A stretch of 64,000 nucleotides of DNA, from the NCBI RefSeq assembly GCF_902460355.1, contig NZ_CABPTO010000006.1:98265-162264 (forward strand), in the 5' to 3' direction. The position numbers were made by a program, and so were the translations under genes. The DNA is from Streptococcus sp. Marseille-P6264 (GTDB taxonomy: Bacteria; Bacillota; Bacilli; Lactobacillales; Streptococcaceae). Shown here one piece after another: positions 30,194 to 39,999 of the stretch. Positions within the stretch are counted from its first letter, which is position 1; each line of letters begins with the position of its first letter. The notes beneath the pieces were generated by a model. It saw only the letters and a list, made by a program, of their open reading frames with translations, was not told the DNA's origin and made no database searches.

Positions 30194-30222
30194 ATTATAT
30201 CAAAATTGATCCATATAATCAA
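30194..30222 (-). promoter_or_regulatory. Promoter of the crRNA-like RNA
   Basis: Minus strand TTGATT (30222-30217), 17-base spacer, TATAAT (30199-30194) with extended TGA. The start would be near 30187, exactly at the repeat-like hairpin. Confidence 0.8.
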
Positions 30223-30232
30223 TAACTATTTT

Positions 30233-30251
30233 ATAAACACTAAATATAGAA
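30233..30251 (-). promoter_or_regulatory. Seed-matched, TTC-flanked target site of the crRNA-like RNA
   Basis: On the minus strand, TTC (30251-30249), the type I-C PAM, is followed by TATATTTAGTGTTTAT (30248-30233). The spacer-like part of the RNA begins TATATTTAGTGCTTAT: identity at positions 1-11 and 13-16. The site ends 10 bases before the -35 of the cas5c promoter, and a 34-35 nt protospacer would cover the -35 of the RNA's own promoter. Confidence 0.75.
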
Positions 30252-30260
30252 AGAAAATAA

Positions 30261-30289
30261 TTGACTTTTGAAATCTCAAGTGCTAAGAT
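30261..30289 (+). promoter_or_regulatory. Promoter of cas5c-cas8c-cas7c-cas4-cas1-cas2
   Basis: TTGACT, 17-base spacer, TAAGAT with extended TGC, preceded by an AT-rich tract (30241-30260) that could act as UP element. The start would be near 30296, giving a short leader before cas5c. Confidence 0.8.
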
Positions 30290-30322
30290 AGGTTTATAGA
30301 ATCACAGAAGGAGGTTTTAACC

Positions 30323-31051
30323 TTGTACAGATCAAGAAATTTCTATGTAAAGATACGTAGCGGACAGGCTCTTTTTACAAATCCTGCAACTAAAGGTGGT
30401 GGAGAGAGATCGTCGTACCAAGTTCCTACTCGACAAGCTCTCCAAGGCATAATTGATGCTGTGTACTACAAGCCGACTTTCACAAATGTTGTTACTGAAG
30501 TTAAGGTCATGAATCAAATTCAGACAGAGCTACATGGTGTTCGTGCTTTGTTACATGATTACAGTGCGGATTTGAGTTATGTTTCATACTTGAGTGATGT
30601 GGAATATCTAGTGAAATTCCATTTCATTTGGAATGAAAATCGTGAAGATTTGATGCAAGATAGGCTACCTAAAAAGCATGAAGCCATTATGGAACGTTCC
30701 ATTCGAAAAGGTGGGCGACGCAATATTTTTTTAGGAACCAGCGAATGCTTTGGCTTAGTCGATGAAATTAGTCAGGAAGAGTATGAGAATACTCCTTCTT
30801 ACTACGATGGCATTACTATTGATTTGGGTATTATGTTTCATTCTTTCGCCTACCCAAAAGACGAAACGACACCGTTAAAATCTTATTTCACAAAAACAGT
30901 GATGGAGAATGGGTTGATTAAGTTTAAGCCTCAGTCTGAGTGTGAAATTGTAAATACTTTATCTAGTTACACCTTTAAGACACCTGGCCAGATTAAGTCC
31001 GTTGATGATGAACTTAGGGAATATGATGCTATGGAGAAAGGAGAAGGCTAA
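30323..31051 (+). CDS. cas5c: Cas5c, crRNA-processing subunit (type I-C)
   Basis: 242 residues. In type I-C, Cas5 replaces Cas6: it cuts the repeat at the 3' base of the hairpin, leaving an 11-nt handle, and stays in Cascade. The N-terminus has ALFTNPATKGGGERSSYQVP and GIIDAVYYKPTF (Tyr48/49), and PKKHEAIMER (Lys117-118, His119) lies where the catalytic Lys-His of the family is found. The start is TTG, fixed by GGAGGT seven bases upstream. It overlaps cas8c by one base (TAATG). Confidence 0.95.
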   Translation: MYRSRNFYVKIRSGQALFTNPATKGGGERSSYQVPTRQALQGIIDAVYYKPTFTNVVTEVKVMNQIQTELHGVRALLHDYSADLSYVSYLSDVEYLVKFHFIWNENREDLMQDRLPKKHEAIMERSIRKGGRRNIFLGTSECFGLVDEISQEEYENTPSYYDGITIDLGIMFHSFAYPKDETTPLKSYFTKTVMENGLIKFKPQSECEIVNTLSSYTFKTPGQIKSVDDELREYDAMEKGEG

Positions 31052-32952
31052 TGGATTTTTTTACTTCTCTCTTAAAAGCTTATGAAAAAGCAGAAGAAAT
31101 TGGCTTAGTTGACCAACAAAGTGGGGACAATCCTGTTTTGCTTCCGATTTATCATACTAGTTTGAAGTCAAATGGTAAAAATATTATTGCAGTTAAGTTG
31201 GATCAGGATGGCAGTTTCTATAAGGCAGAATTCATGTATGATAATCAAACGATTATATTTCCTGTGACTGCAAATTCTGTAGCAAGATCTGGTAGCAATC
31301 CTGCTCCACATCCTCTTGTAGACAAGTTTTCTTATTATATACCAGAAGTGAGTCAATCGCAATATGATGATTTTCATAAACAATTAGCTAGTTGGATTGC
31401 TTACTGTGAGGAAGGTAGAGTCAAGGAATTTTTGATAAAAATTCAGCATTTTATTCTCCAAACAGATTTTCTAAGTAGCATTCTTCAGTCTTTATATGGT
31501 GAGCATTACCAAAGAGAGGGATTGAAAATCACCTATTCTGACTCTGATGGAAAAAACAAGACTGTTGATTTATCCGCTTATTTCCTAGAGTTTTCAATTG
31601 TACGATTTAATGATTTTAAAGATGAATCAGTGACTAGCTACAAGGAATTACATCAATCATATATTTCATTTGTAAGAGCTAATCAGGATAATTTGGGAAT
31701 ATGTAATATTAGCGGACGAACGGAGCAAATTACCAATAAGCATCGAGGACTGATGGGGAATGCTAAAATTATTTCGGTTAGTAATAAAGGAGAGGCCTAT
31801 AAAGGGCGCTTTAAGGAGCGAGAAGATGTTTTTAGTGTTGGCTATGAAACTTCAGAAAAAATTCATTTAATGATTAAGTATCTGCTAGAAAATAAAAACA
31901 GTAGTACTTGGCTAGGATCGTCACAATATCTCATCAATTGGTTTAGTGATGATTTAGCGAATGAGAGTCAATTGGATATTGTTAAGCCGGTTTTTAATGA
32001 ATTATTTGAAGATGATATAGACCAAAAAGACAGTTCGGTTTTCCTCAAACCGAACCAAGTAAATAAAAAAATAAGGTCTTCGTTTATTAAAGGAAGAAAA
32101 TTATTTGGCAATGATGCAACCTACTACGTTGCAATACTAAATAAAACAAGCAATGGTCGTATTGCTTTAAAATATTTCCGTCAGCTCCAGATCTCACAAT
32201 TATTGAAAAATCTGGAATCATGGCAGGAAAATTACTCTTGGGAACCAAAAACTAAAGTAGAAAATTATAAATTTAGAACGCCTACTTTTAGTGAGATTAT
32301 TAATGCTGCTTACGGTGTTGATAGAGAACAATATTTAGAATTGGACAATGACAGTTTTAAGAGCGATCAATATCAGCAATTAGTAACAGCTTTGATTGAT
32401 GGGAATCCAGTGCCTAGTACTATCGTTAAGAAGTTAGAAACGAATATTAAACAGCGACAAAAGTACCCTAATCACTGGTCTCAGGTGCAGCAAATAAGTT
32501 TAGCGATTTTACACAAACAATATGGAAGGGAGTTTAAACCAATGTTAGATCACGAAAATACTAATCGTTCCTATCTCTTCGGAAGATTATTAGTTATTTT
32601 TGAATTGATGGAATTGAAAAAATATGAAATTGAGAATCCAAATAAGGACAAGAAAGAATCTAATAGGATAACAAATGCCGAGAGGTACTGGAATGCCTAT
32701 ACCAGCCAGCCAGCTAAATTAATGATGAATTTAGTAAATAAAATCAAGCCTTATGAAGAGGCTGTGAAATTAAACGCTCATGGAATCTTTCATAAATTAG
32801 ACAAAGAGCGAGCAGAAATTGTCCAATTACTCAGCCCCCTAATGGCAAAGAAGGATATCAATGATCCCTTGGATTATCAATTTATTTTTGGTTACTATGC
32901 TGAAAAGCAATTCTTTTATACAAAACAAGAAAAAAATGAAAGCGAGGAATAG
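31051..32952 (+). CDS. cas8c: Cas8c (Csd1), large subunit of type I-C Cascade
   Basis: 633 residues, the usual length for Csd1. Family-like features include LPIYHTSLKSNGKNIIAVKL near the N-terminus, NICNISGR-like GICNISGRTEQI and the SVGYETSEKIHLMIKYLL region with WLGSSQYLINWFSDD. Cas8c recognises the PAM; an internal start in its gene makes the small subunit Cas11c in characterised I-C systems. I did not pick a specific internal start here. Intact. Confidence 0.95.
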   Translation: MDFFTSLLKAYEKAEEIGLVDQQSGDNPVLLPIYHTSLKSNGKNIIAVKLDQDGSFYKAEFMYDNQTIIFPVTANSVARSGSNPAPHPLVDKFSYYIPEVSQSQYDDFHKQLASWIAYCEEGRVKEFLIKIQHFILQTDFLSSILQSLYGEHYQREGLKITYSDSDGKNKTVDLSAYFLEFSIVRFNDFKDESVTSYKELHQSYISFVRANQDNLGICNISGRTEQITNKHRGLMGNAKIISVSNKGEAYKGRFKEREDVFSVGYETSEKIHLMIKYLLENKNSSTWLGSSQYLINWFSDDLANESQLDIVKPVFNELFEDDIDQKDSSVFLKPNQVNKKIRSSFIKGRKLFGNDATYYVAILNKTSNGRIALKYFRQLQISQLLKNLESWQENYSWEPKTKVENYKFRTPTFSEIINAAYGVDREQYLELDNDSFKSDQYQQLVTALIDGNPVPSTIVKKLETNIKQRQKYPNHWSQVQQISLAILHKQYGREFKPMLDHENTNRSYLFGRLLVIFELMELKKYEIENPNKDKKESNRITNAERYWNAYTSQPAKLMMNLVNKIKPYEEAVKLNAHGIFHKLDKERAEIVQLLSPLMAKKDINDPLDYQFIFGYYAEKQFFYTKQEKNESEE

Positions 32953-32955
32953 CAG

Positions 32956-33807
32956 ATGTTGGAACACAAGATTGATTTTATGGTAACGGTTGAAGTGAGG
33001 GAAGCTAATGCAAATGGAGATCCCTTGTCAGGAAATATGCCAAGAACAAATGCAGCCAATCAAGGCTTAATCAGCGATGTAGCCATCAAGCGAAAAATCC
33101 GCAATCGGATGCAGGATTTTGGCCACACCATCTTTGTACAAGCAAACGATCGCATTGAGGATGGGCTTAATTCACTTGAGAAACGGTTTAAGACTCAATT
33201 TACAGGAAAAGAATCAGATGAAGAAATTAATGAAAAAGCCAATCAATTATGGATGGATGTCCGTTCGTTTGGTCAAGTGTTCACTTATCTAAAAGATCGC
33301 TCGTTTGCTATTCGTGGACCGGTTTCTGTCAGCATGGCTAAATCTTTGGATCCAATCATCATCTCTAGTTTACAGATTACTCGAAGCACAAATGGTGTCG
33401 AACCTAAAAAAGCAGGTGGACGTTCATCTGATACGATGGGGACCAAGCATTTTGTGGACTATGGTGTCTATGTCATCAAAGGTTCTATTAATCCAAATTT
33501 TGCTGAAAAAACAGGATTCTCTAACGAAGATGCTGAAGTTATTAAGGAAGTGCTCGTTAGTCTTTTTGAAAACGATGCTTCTTCTGCTCGTCCAGAAGGT
33601 TCTATGCGCGTGAGGGAAGTCTTCTGGTTTACTCATTCTAATAAGTTAGGAAATGTTTCCAGTGCGCGTGTTTTTGATTTGATTGAATTTGACAAAGAAA
33701 AACAGGATAAAGATAGTTACGATGACTACCGCATTCATCTGAATCAAGAAAAATTAGCAGAATATGAAGCTAAAGGATTGAAAGTTGATATCTTAGAAGG
33801 ACTGTAA
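32956..33807 (+). CDS. cas7c: Cas7c (Csd2), Cascade backbone
   Basis: 283 residues starting with VTVEVREANANGDPLSGN, the Csd2/Csh2 signature, then DVAIKRKIRNRM and the SSDTMGTKHFVDYGVY region. Several copies coat the crRNA spacer. AGCAGATG precedes it closely; it lies three bases after cas8c. Confidence 0.97.
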   Translation: MLEHKIDFMVTVEVREANANGDPLSGNMPRTNAANQGLISDVAIKRKIRNRMQDFGHTIFVQANDRIEDGLNSLEKRFKTQFTGKESDEEINEKANQLWMDVRSFGQVFTYLKDRSFAIRGPVSVSMAKSLDPIIISSLQITRSTNGVEPKKAGGRSSDTMGTKHFVDYGVYVIKGSINPNFAEKTGFSNEDAEVIKEVLVSLFENDASSARPEGSMRVREVFWFTHSNKLGNVSSARVFDLIEFDKEKQDKDSYDDYRIHLNQEKLAEYEAKGLKVDILEGL

Positions 33808-33808
33808 A

Positions 33809-34480
33809 ATGGTTTATGCTGAAAGTGACTATTTGATGTTATCTGGTATTCAGCATTTCCAATTCTGCAAGCGCCAATGGAGTTTGATTCATATTGAGCA
33901 GCAGTGGGTTGAAAACGAAGCGACAGCTCATGGGCAGATTTTGCATCAAAAGGCGGATAATCCTTATATTAAAGAAAAGCGAAAGGATGTCATAACCTCA
34001 CGAGCTATGCATGTCTCATCAAAAGAGCTTGGTCTCTATGGGATATTGGATGTGGTTGAATTCCATAAGGATGAAAAAGGAGTTCCGCTAAAAGGAAAAC
34101 GTGGCAAATGGCTTCCTGTCATTATTGAATATAAGCGTGGAAAACCAAAAAGAGATACTCGGGATATTGTTCAGCTGGTTGCTCAAACGATTTGTCTTGA
34201 AGAAACTCTTGGGTGCGCAATCGAGTATGGTTATCTTTATTACCATAGTGTGAATCAAAAGAGGCAAATAGAAATCACCTCTGATTTACGAAAAGAAGTA
34301 GCCGAGTTAGCTTGCCAAATGCATGAATATTATGACAAAAAGCTTATTCCAAAAGCTGAATATTTTAAAAACTGTCAGTTATGCTCCTTAGTTGATATTT
34401 GCATGCCGCGTTTGAGTAAAAAGGCGCGCAATATTGACAATTACATTTTCCAAGCATTAAAAAGTGAGGATAGCTTATGA
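33809..34480 (+). CDS. cas4: Cas4, adaptation exonuclease
   Basis: 223 residues with RecB-like nuclease motifs (YGILDVVEF, VIIEYKRGKPKRD, QLVAQTICLEE) and the four-cysteine Fe-S site: FQFCKRQW (Cys20) and C-x2-C-x5-C in NCQLCSLVDIC. Cas4 trims prespacers and selects those with the correct PAM. Overlaps cas1 by 4 bases. Confidence 0.96.
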   Translation: MVYAESDYLMLSGIQHFQFCKRQWSLIHIEQQWVENEATAHGQILHQKADNPYIKEKRKDVITSRAMHVSSKELGLYGILDVVEFHKDEKGVPLKGKRGKWLPVIIEYKRGKPKRDTRDIVQLVAQTICLEETLGCAIEYGYLYYHSVNQKRQIEITSDLRKEVAELACQMHEYYDKKLIPKAEYFKNCQLCSLVDICMPRLSKKARNIDNYIFQALKSEDSL

Positions 34481-35502
34481 AAAAGCTACTTAATACTCTA
34501 TATTTGACTCAAGATAATTTTTATTTAACCCGTGAAAGAGATAATATCGTTATCAAGCAAGAAGGTAAAGTTATCAGTCGTTTCCCATATCGAATTATTG
34601 ACGGAATTGTTTGTTTTTCTTATTTGGGAGCGTCTCCTTCTTTGATTGAACTCTGTGCTGAGAATCAGATTAATTTGTCCTTCCATACCCCGCAAGGACG
34701 CTTTTGCGGTCGATTTGTTGGGCAAACAAATGGGAATGTTTTGCTAAGAAGGCAGCATTATCGTTTGGCTGATGAAGAACAATCTCTAGAATATGCAAAA
34801 CATTTTATTCTTGCTAAAATTTCAAATTCTAGAAAATATTTACTACGTTTTAAGCGTGATCATCGCGATCGGATTGATAGCCAACTATTTGAAGAAGTGA
34901 ATACGGAATTGACTTGGGCCTTGGAACAGGTTCAAGCAGCTGAAAACAAGGATTCTCTTTTAGGAATAGAGGGTCAGGCAGCAAACCAATATTTTCGTAT
35001 TTTTAATGATTTAGTATTAACTGATAAGGAGACTTTTCAGTTTAATGGGCGAACTAGACGCCCTCCATTAGATTGTGTCAATGCTTTGTTATCATTTGGC
35101 TATAGTTTATTAACATATGAATGCCAATCTGCTTTGGAAGCAGTAGGGCTGGATAGTTATGTTGGCTTCTTTCATACAGATAGGCCAGGTCGTGCTAGCT
35201 TGGCATTGGATTTAGTCGAAGAATTTCGTGTTTATATAGTTGACAGATTTGTATTTTCTTTGATAAATAAAGCTCAGTTAAGCAAAAAACATTTTGACTT
35301 TAAGGAAAATGGAAGTGTCATATTAACTGAAAAAGGGCGTGCAATTTTTATTGAAGCCTGGCAAAAGCGGAAACATCAGGAAGTAGAACATCCTTTCACT
35401 AAAGAAAAAGTGAAATTGATGTTACTGCCCTATGTCCAAGCACAGTTATTGGCCAAGGCAATCCGTGGAGAATTGGAATCCTATCCACCGTTTTTAATAT
35501 AG
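34477..35502 (+). CDS. cas1: Cas1, spacer integrase
   Basis: 341 residues; subtype I-C Cas1. Metal ligands are visible: Glu in LGIEGQAANQYF, His in GFFHTDRPGR and Asp/Glu in LALDLVEEFR. With Cas2 it inserts new spacers at the leader end. Confidence 0.97.
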   Translation: MKKLLNTLYLTQDNFYLTRERDNIVIKQEGKVISRFPYRIIDGIVCFSYLGASPSLIELCAENQINLSFHTPQGRFCGRFVGQTNGNVLLRRQHYRLADEEQSLEYAKHFILAKISNSRKYLLRFKRDHRDRIDSQLFEEVNTELTWALEQVQAAENKDSLLGIEGQAANQYFRIFNDLVLTDKETFQFNGRTRRPPLDCVNALLSFGYSLLTYECQSALEAVGLDSYVGFFHTDRPGRASLALDLVEEFRVYIVDRFVFSLINKAQLSKKHFDFKENGSVILTEKGRAIFIEAWQKRKHQEVEHPFTKEKVKLMLLPYVQAQLLAKAIRGELESYPPFLI

Positions 35503-35512
35503 GAGCCGGTTT

Positions 35513-35806
35513 ATGATGGTATTAGTAACATATGATGTGAATACTGAAACTGCGCAAGGCAGGAAAAGATTACGTCATGTGGCAAAATTATGCGTTGATT
35601 ATGGGCAACGCGTGCAGAATTCAGTTTTTGAATGCTCGGTAACTCCTGCAGAATTTGTAGAAATAAAAGCTAAGCTTTTGAGTATAATTGACACTGAGTC
35701 TGACAGTATTCGTTTTTATTTGCTAGGAAAAAACTGGCAAAATCGTCTAGAAACGATTGGACGTGATACAAGTTATGATCCTGATATAGGGGTATTACTC
35801 CTTTAA
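35513..35806 (+). CDS. cas2: Cas2, adaptation complex subunit
   Basis: 97 residues with the ferredoxin-like start MVLVTYDVNTET and SVFECSVTPAEF. AGGAG is seven bases before ATG 35513; ATG 35516 is also possible. Last gene of the cas operon, 146 bases before the array. Confidence 0.97.
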   Translation: MMVLVTYDVNTETAQGRKRLRHVAKLCVDYGQRVQNSVFECSVTPAEFVEIKAKLLSIIDTESDSIRFYLLGKNWQNRLETIGRDTSYDPDIGVLLL

Positions 35807-35952
35807 ATAGTCTAGTGCGAATGGATGTTACTCAGAAAAAAGCAGGACTTTCGCGCAAAAAATAAACAAAAATAAGGCAAAAATTCGAAATTCTAGAAGA
35901 GTTTACTTTCCTCGAAAGATAATTTTTGCCTAAAACAGTGCAACTACGCGCT
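35807..35952 (+). promoter_or_regulatory. CRISPR leader with inverted repeat
   Basis: 146-base AT-rich leader ending CGCGCT before repeat 1. It contains a perfect 10-bp inverted repeat GGCAAAAATT (35876-35885) / AATTTTTGCC (35921-35930). The leader side is shown by cas gene position, handle orientation and the degenerate repeat at the other end. Confidence 0.75.
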
Positions 35953-38900
35953 GTCGCTCCCTTCACGGGGGCGTGGATTGAAATACGAATCAGTATTAAC
36001 CCTTTACAACCTTTTGCTGTCGCTCCCTTCACGGGGGCGTGGATTGAAATTATCCCAAGTGGTTTTCTGTTCCATTGCTATTCCCGTCGCTCCCTTCACG
36101 GGGGCGTGGATTGAAATGTGATTATTTCTCAACCGTAATCAAGGCTGTAGTGTCGCTCCCTTCACGGGGGCGTGGATTGAAATAACAATCCAGAATGCAG
36201 ATGGAACCCCTGTTAAGTCGCTCCCTTCACGGGGGCGTGGATTGAAATTCAGCGACCTTGTTACAAGGTCTAGGAGGAGATAGTCGCTCCCTTCACGGGG
36301 GCGTGGATTGAAATATAAATGAGTAGTGGATTTTTGTAAGGCGCGTGCGTCGCTCCCTTCACGGGGGCGTGGATTGAAATTCTAATACACCTTTTCAACA
36401 TGAGAATTTGTCAGGTCGCTCCCTTCACGGGGGCGTGGATTGAAATTATGATACAGACGTAGCAAAAATCGAAGGGTCTATTCGCTCCCTTCACGGGGGC
36501 GTGGATTGAAATTTTCTGTCCATGGTCGCGCCAGCGACAAAGTCAAAATGTCGCTCCCTTCACGGGGGCGTGGATTGAAATAAAATTAGAAAAAAATAAT
36601 AATATCACGGTTTTCGTCGCTCCCTTCACGGGGGCGTGGATTGAAATCTGTAATTTATCTATATTATAACACACGAAAAAGTCGCTCCCTTCACGGGGGC
36701 GTGGATTGAAATCAATTGGACGTGTCGGATTTTGCAGTCCTTCTCTAGTCGCTCCCTTCACGGGGGCGTGGATTGAAATTGGATCGTCATAACTTGACAG
36801 GACTCGTCCAGTTCGTCGCTCCCTTCACGGGGGCGTGGATTGAAATAATTAGCAGGTATTCCAATTATTGATAACGAAGAGTCGCTCCCTTCACGGGGGC
36901 GTGGATTGAAATCTATGACCATATTGCTTTACTCTTTACAGCTTCTGTCGCTCCCTTCACGGGGGCGTGGATTGAAATTTTTCAGTGCCATCTAAACTTT
37001 TTATACTTCATGTCGCTCCCTTCACGGGGGCGTGGATTGAAATAGCTCTTCCGCAGTCTGCGTGAGCTCAGACTTGCGTCGCTCCCTTCACGGGGGCGTG
37101 GATTGAAATTAATAAAATTATACACCTTTTTTCACCCTTTAACGTCGCTCCCTTCACGGGGGCGTGGATTGAAATTTGATCGCTTGTTTGCTCTTTTAAC
37201 TCTTTGTATAGTCGCTCCCTTCACGGGGGCGTGGATTGAAATAGTGTCGATGCGCTTTTCCCACATCTCTCCATTCCGTCGCTCCCTTCACGGGGGCGTG
37301 GATTGAAATATTGCGATCGTTTAAAAAGTCGTAAACAACTTTGGTCGCTCCCTTCACGGGGGCGTGGATTGAAATAAATGATATAGCTAAATATCTAGCG
37401 TTTTGAGGTGTCGCTCCCTTCACGGGGGCGTGGATTGAAATTCGATTGGTTACAGACAATACATAGGTAAGCTTGGTCGCTCCCTTCACGGGGGCGTGGA
37501 TTGAAATTCATCGAAAGTAATACAGCTGATGGTGAACCTGCGTCGCTCCCTTCACGGGGGCGTGGATTGAAATCAACTGGGACTATCTTTTGAATGTCCG
37601 ACCAAATCGTCGCTCCCTTCACGGGGGCGTGGATTGAAATAGATTTTTCGTAGGCACGATCAAGTTGCTAAAGTTCGTCGCTCCCTTCACGGGGGCGTGG
37701 ATTGAAATTTGTCTGCCACTTGAACAAATGGATAGGTTAGTAACCGTCGCTCCCTTCACGGGGGCGTGGATTGAAATTAACCGAGAGGTACAGGCAGGTC
37801 AGGTTATGCAAGTCGCTCCCTTCACGGGGGCGTGGATTGAAATAAACTCCATCTCCATCGATGAGTAATTAACCAAAGTCGCTCCCTTCACGGGGGCGTG
37901 GATTGAAATAACTAAAAATGTCCTTTTGACAGAGGGCTTGCTTGTCGCTCCCTTCACGGGGGCGTGGATTGAAATTTACAATGCGGTAGTTCCATGTGAA
38001 TGGCATTCGTCGCTCCCTTCACGGGGGCGTGGATTGAAATATGATTTCAGCTAATCCAGCATTGGAGGTCGCAATGTCGCTCCCTTCACGGGGGCGTGGA
38101 TTGAAATGTTTTCACTTTTTCGACAATACCATAATATCACGTCGCTCCCTTCACGGGGGCGTGGATTGAAATATCTTGCAACTCTTCCATTCGATTTTGA
38201 ATGTAAGTCGCTCCCTTCACGGGGGCGTGGATTGAAATAATGAATCTGTTACATCATAACTCAATAGCACTGTCGCTCCCTTCACGGGGGCGTGGATTGA
38301 AATTTTTCTATCACTCGTCAATACTTTTTGTCACATGTCGCTCCCTTCACGGGGGCGTGGATTGAAATTATGATACAGACGTAGCAAAAATCGAAGGGTC
38401 TAGTCGCTCCCTTCACGGGGGCGTGGATTGAAATCAGACGCCGGGCGTCATCGCCTGCGTCACAACACTGTCGCTCCCTTCACGGGGGCGTGGATTGAAA
38501 TACGATGGGGTTACCCTACGTCAAAAAACAATTAGTCGCTCCCTTCACGGGGGCGTGGATTGAAATCTTCCTGGAGATCGACGGAAGACGCTGGGCCTAG
38601 TCGCTCCCTTCACGGGGGCGTGGATTGAAATAAAATTTTGCATTTAATCACTCCTTTTGTTATAATGTCGCTCCCTTCACGGGGGCGTGGATTGAAATCA
38701 TACCTGCTAACATATTATGAGCAGTCTTTCCGTCGCTCCCTTCACGGGGGCGTGGATTGAAATTTTGTCTCTTTCTAAATCTTTCCGCTTTCGCTTCGTC
38801 GCTCCCTTCACGGGGGCGTGGATTGAAATCTCACTGGACAAGTTTGTGTTGATGATCGTGTTGGTCGCTCCCTTCACGGGGGCGTGGATTGAAATTGGCA

Positions 38901-39953
38901 ATCCTGTAGTCGAAGCCTTACCAGCAGGCCGTCGCTCCCTTCACGGGGGCGTGGATTGAAATATGGTTTGCGTCTCTTTATCCCACGCCCTAAATTTGTC
39001 GCTCCCTTCACGGGGGCGTGGATTGAAATCTAAATATCTAATAAATAGTCCGCCAAGACAACTGTCGCTCCCTTCACGGGGGCGTGGATTGAAATCTAAA
39101 ACCTTCATTATTTTGCCACAGTTCCTTAATGTCGCTCCCTTCACGGGGGCGTGGATTGAAATCGCAAGGTCACATTTAGCGCATGGATAAAATACGGTCG
39201 CTCCCTTCACGGGGGCGTGGATTGAAATAAATGCAGCTTTCCCGAAACCTACAATGGCATCAGTCGCTCCCTTCACGGGGGCGTGGATTGAAATAGGTGT
39301 GTAGTAATTCACTCTAGACAAATCTTCTGTCGCTCCCTTCACGGGGGCGTGGATTGAAATTGGTCTTGGATTGCTATTAACAGAAGGGATTAGCGTCGCT
39401 CCCTTCACGGGGGCGTGGATTGAAATAAAGTATAGAGGTAATTTATACTATAGCCTAAATGTCGCTCCCTTCACGGGGGCGTGGATTGAAATGTTGATCC
39501 AGCTAAAGTAGTCATTTTCTAACAAGGTCGCTCCCTTCACGGGGGCGTGGATTGAAATTATGCAAATAGGGCAGTATCTTTGGAAGTAACCTGTCGCTCC
39601 CTTCACGGGGGCGTGGATTGAAATTTTTGGAAATCCCTTCATGTAACGATAATTATCGTCGCTCCCTTCACGGGGGCGTGGATTGAAATGAGCTGTTCGA
39701 CTCGCTCGTTGAGCCTGTTAATGTCGCTCCCTTCACGGGGGCGTGGATTGAAATTATAGACTGTTTGACGCTATGCAGGTCAATAAGCTGTCGCTCCCTT
39801 CACGGGGGCGTGGATTGAAATTTGTATTTAAACAAAGCCCCGCAAATCGGGCTATGTCGCTCCCTTCACGGGGGCGTGGATTGAAATAACACCCTCACGC
39901 TTGATAACCTCAAAATAACCAGTCGCTCCCTCCCAGAATGGAACCTACTGCGG
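35953..39953 (+). CRISPR. Type I-C CRISPR array: 60 full repeats, 60 spacers, degenerate last repeat
   Basis: I counted 60 repeats of 32 bases (first at 35953-35984, last full one at 39856-39887) plus a 61st at 39922 that keeps only the first 10 bases (GTCGCTCCCT). The repeat consists of GTCGCTCCCTTCACGGGGGC followed by GTGGATTGAAAT; CGCTCCC and GGGGGCG form the stem, and TGGATTGAAAT is the 11-nt crRNA handle. Repeats are nearly invariant; the one at 36481 starts with T instead of G. Spacers are mostly 33-35 bases (37 at 36513-36549). Spacers at 36447-36480 and 38369-38402 are identical. Transcription is on the plus strand. Open frames read through the array are artefacts. Confidence 0.99.
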
Positions 39954-39999
39954 TTAACAAAGAGCTAACCTCTCCTTTTGGTTGGAAGGTTATTTGTCA

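Noticed and set aside
30078..30322. A CreT-like toxin gene accompanying the crRNA-like RNA
   Set aside because: I see no additional small transcription unit; the matched promoter leads straight into cas5c with a good ribosome site, so a cas-regulating guide fits better than a toxin-antitoxin pair. A functional test would be needed to exclude a tiny toxin RNA.
35926..39642. Several open reading frames on both strands inside the CRISPR array
   Set aside because: They repeat the same translated motifs of the repeat unit and have no ribosome sites; they are artefacts of the 32-base repeats.
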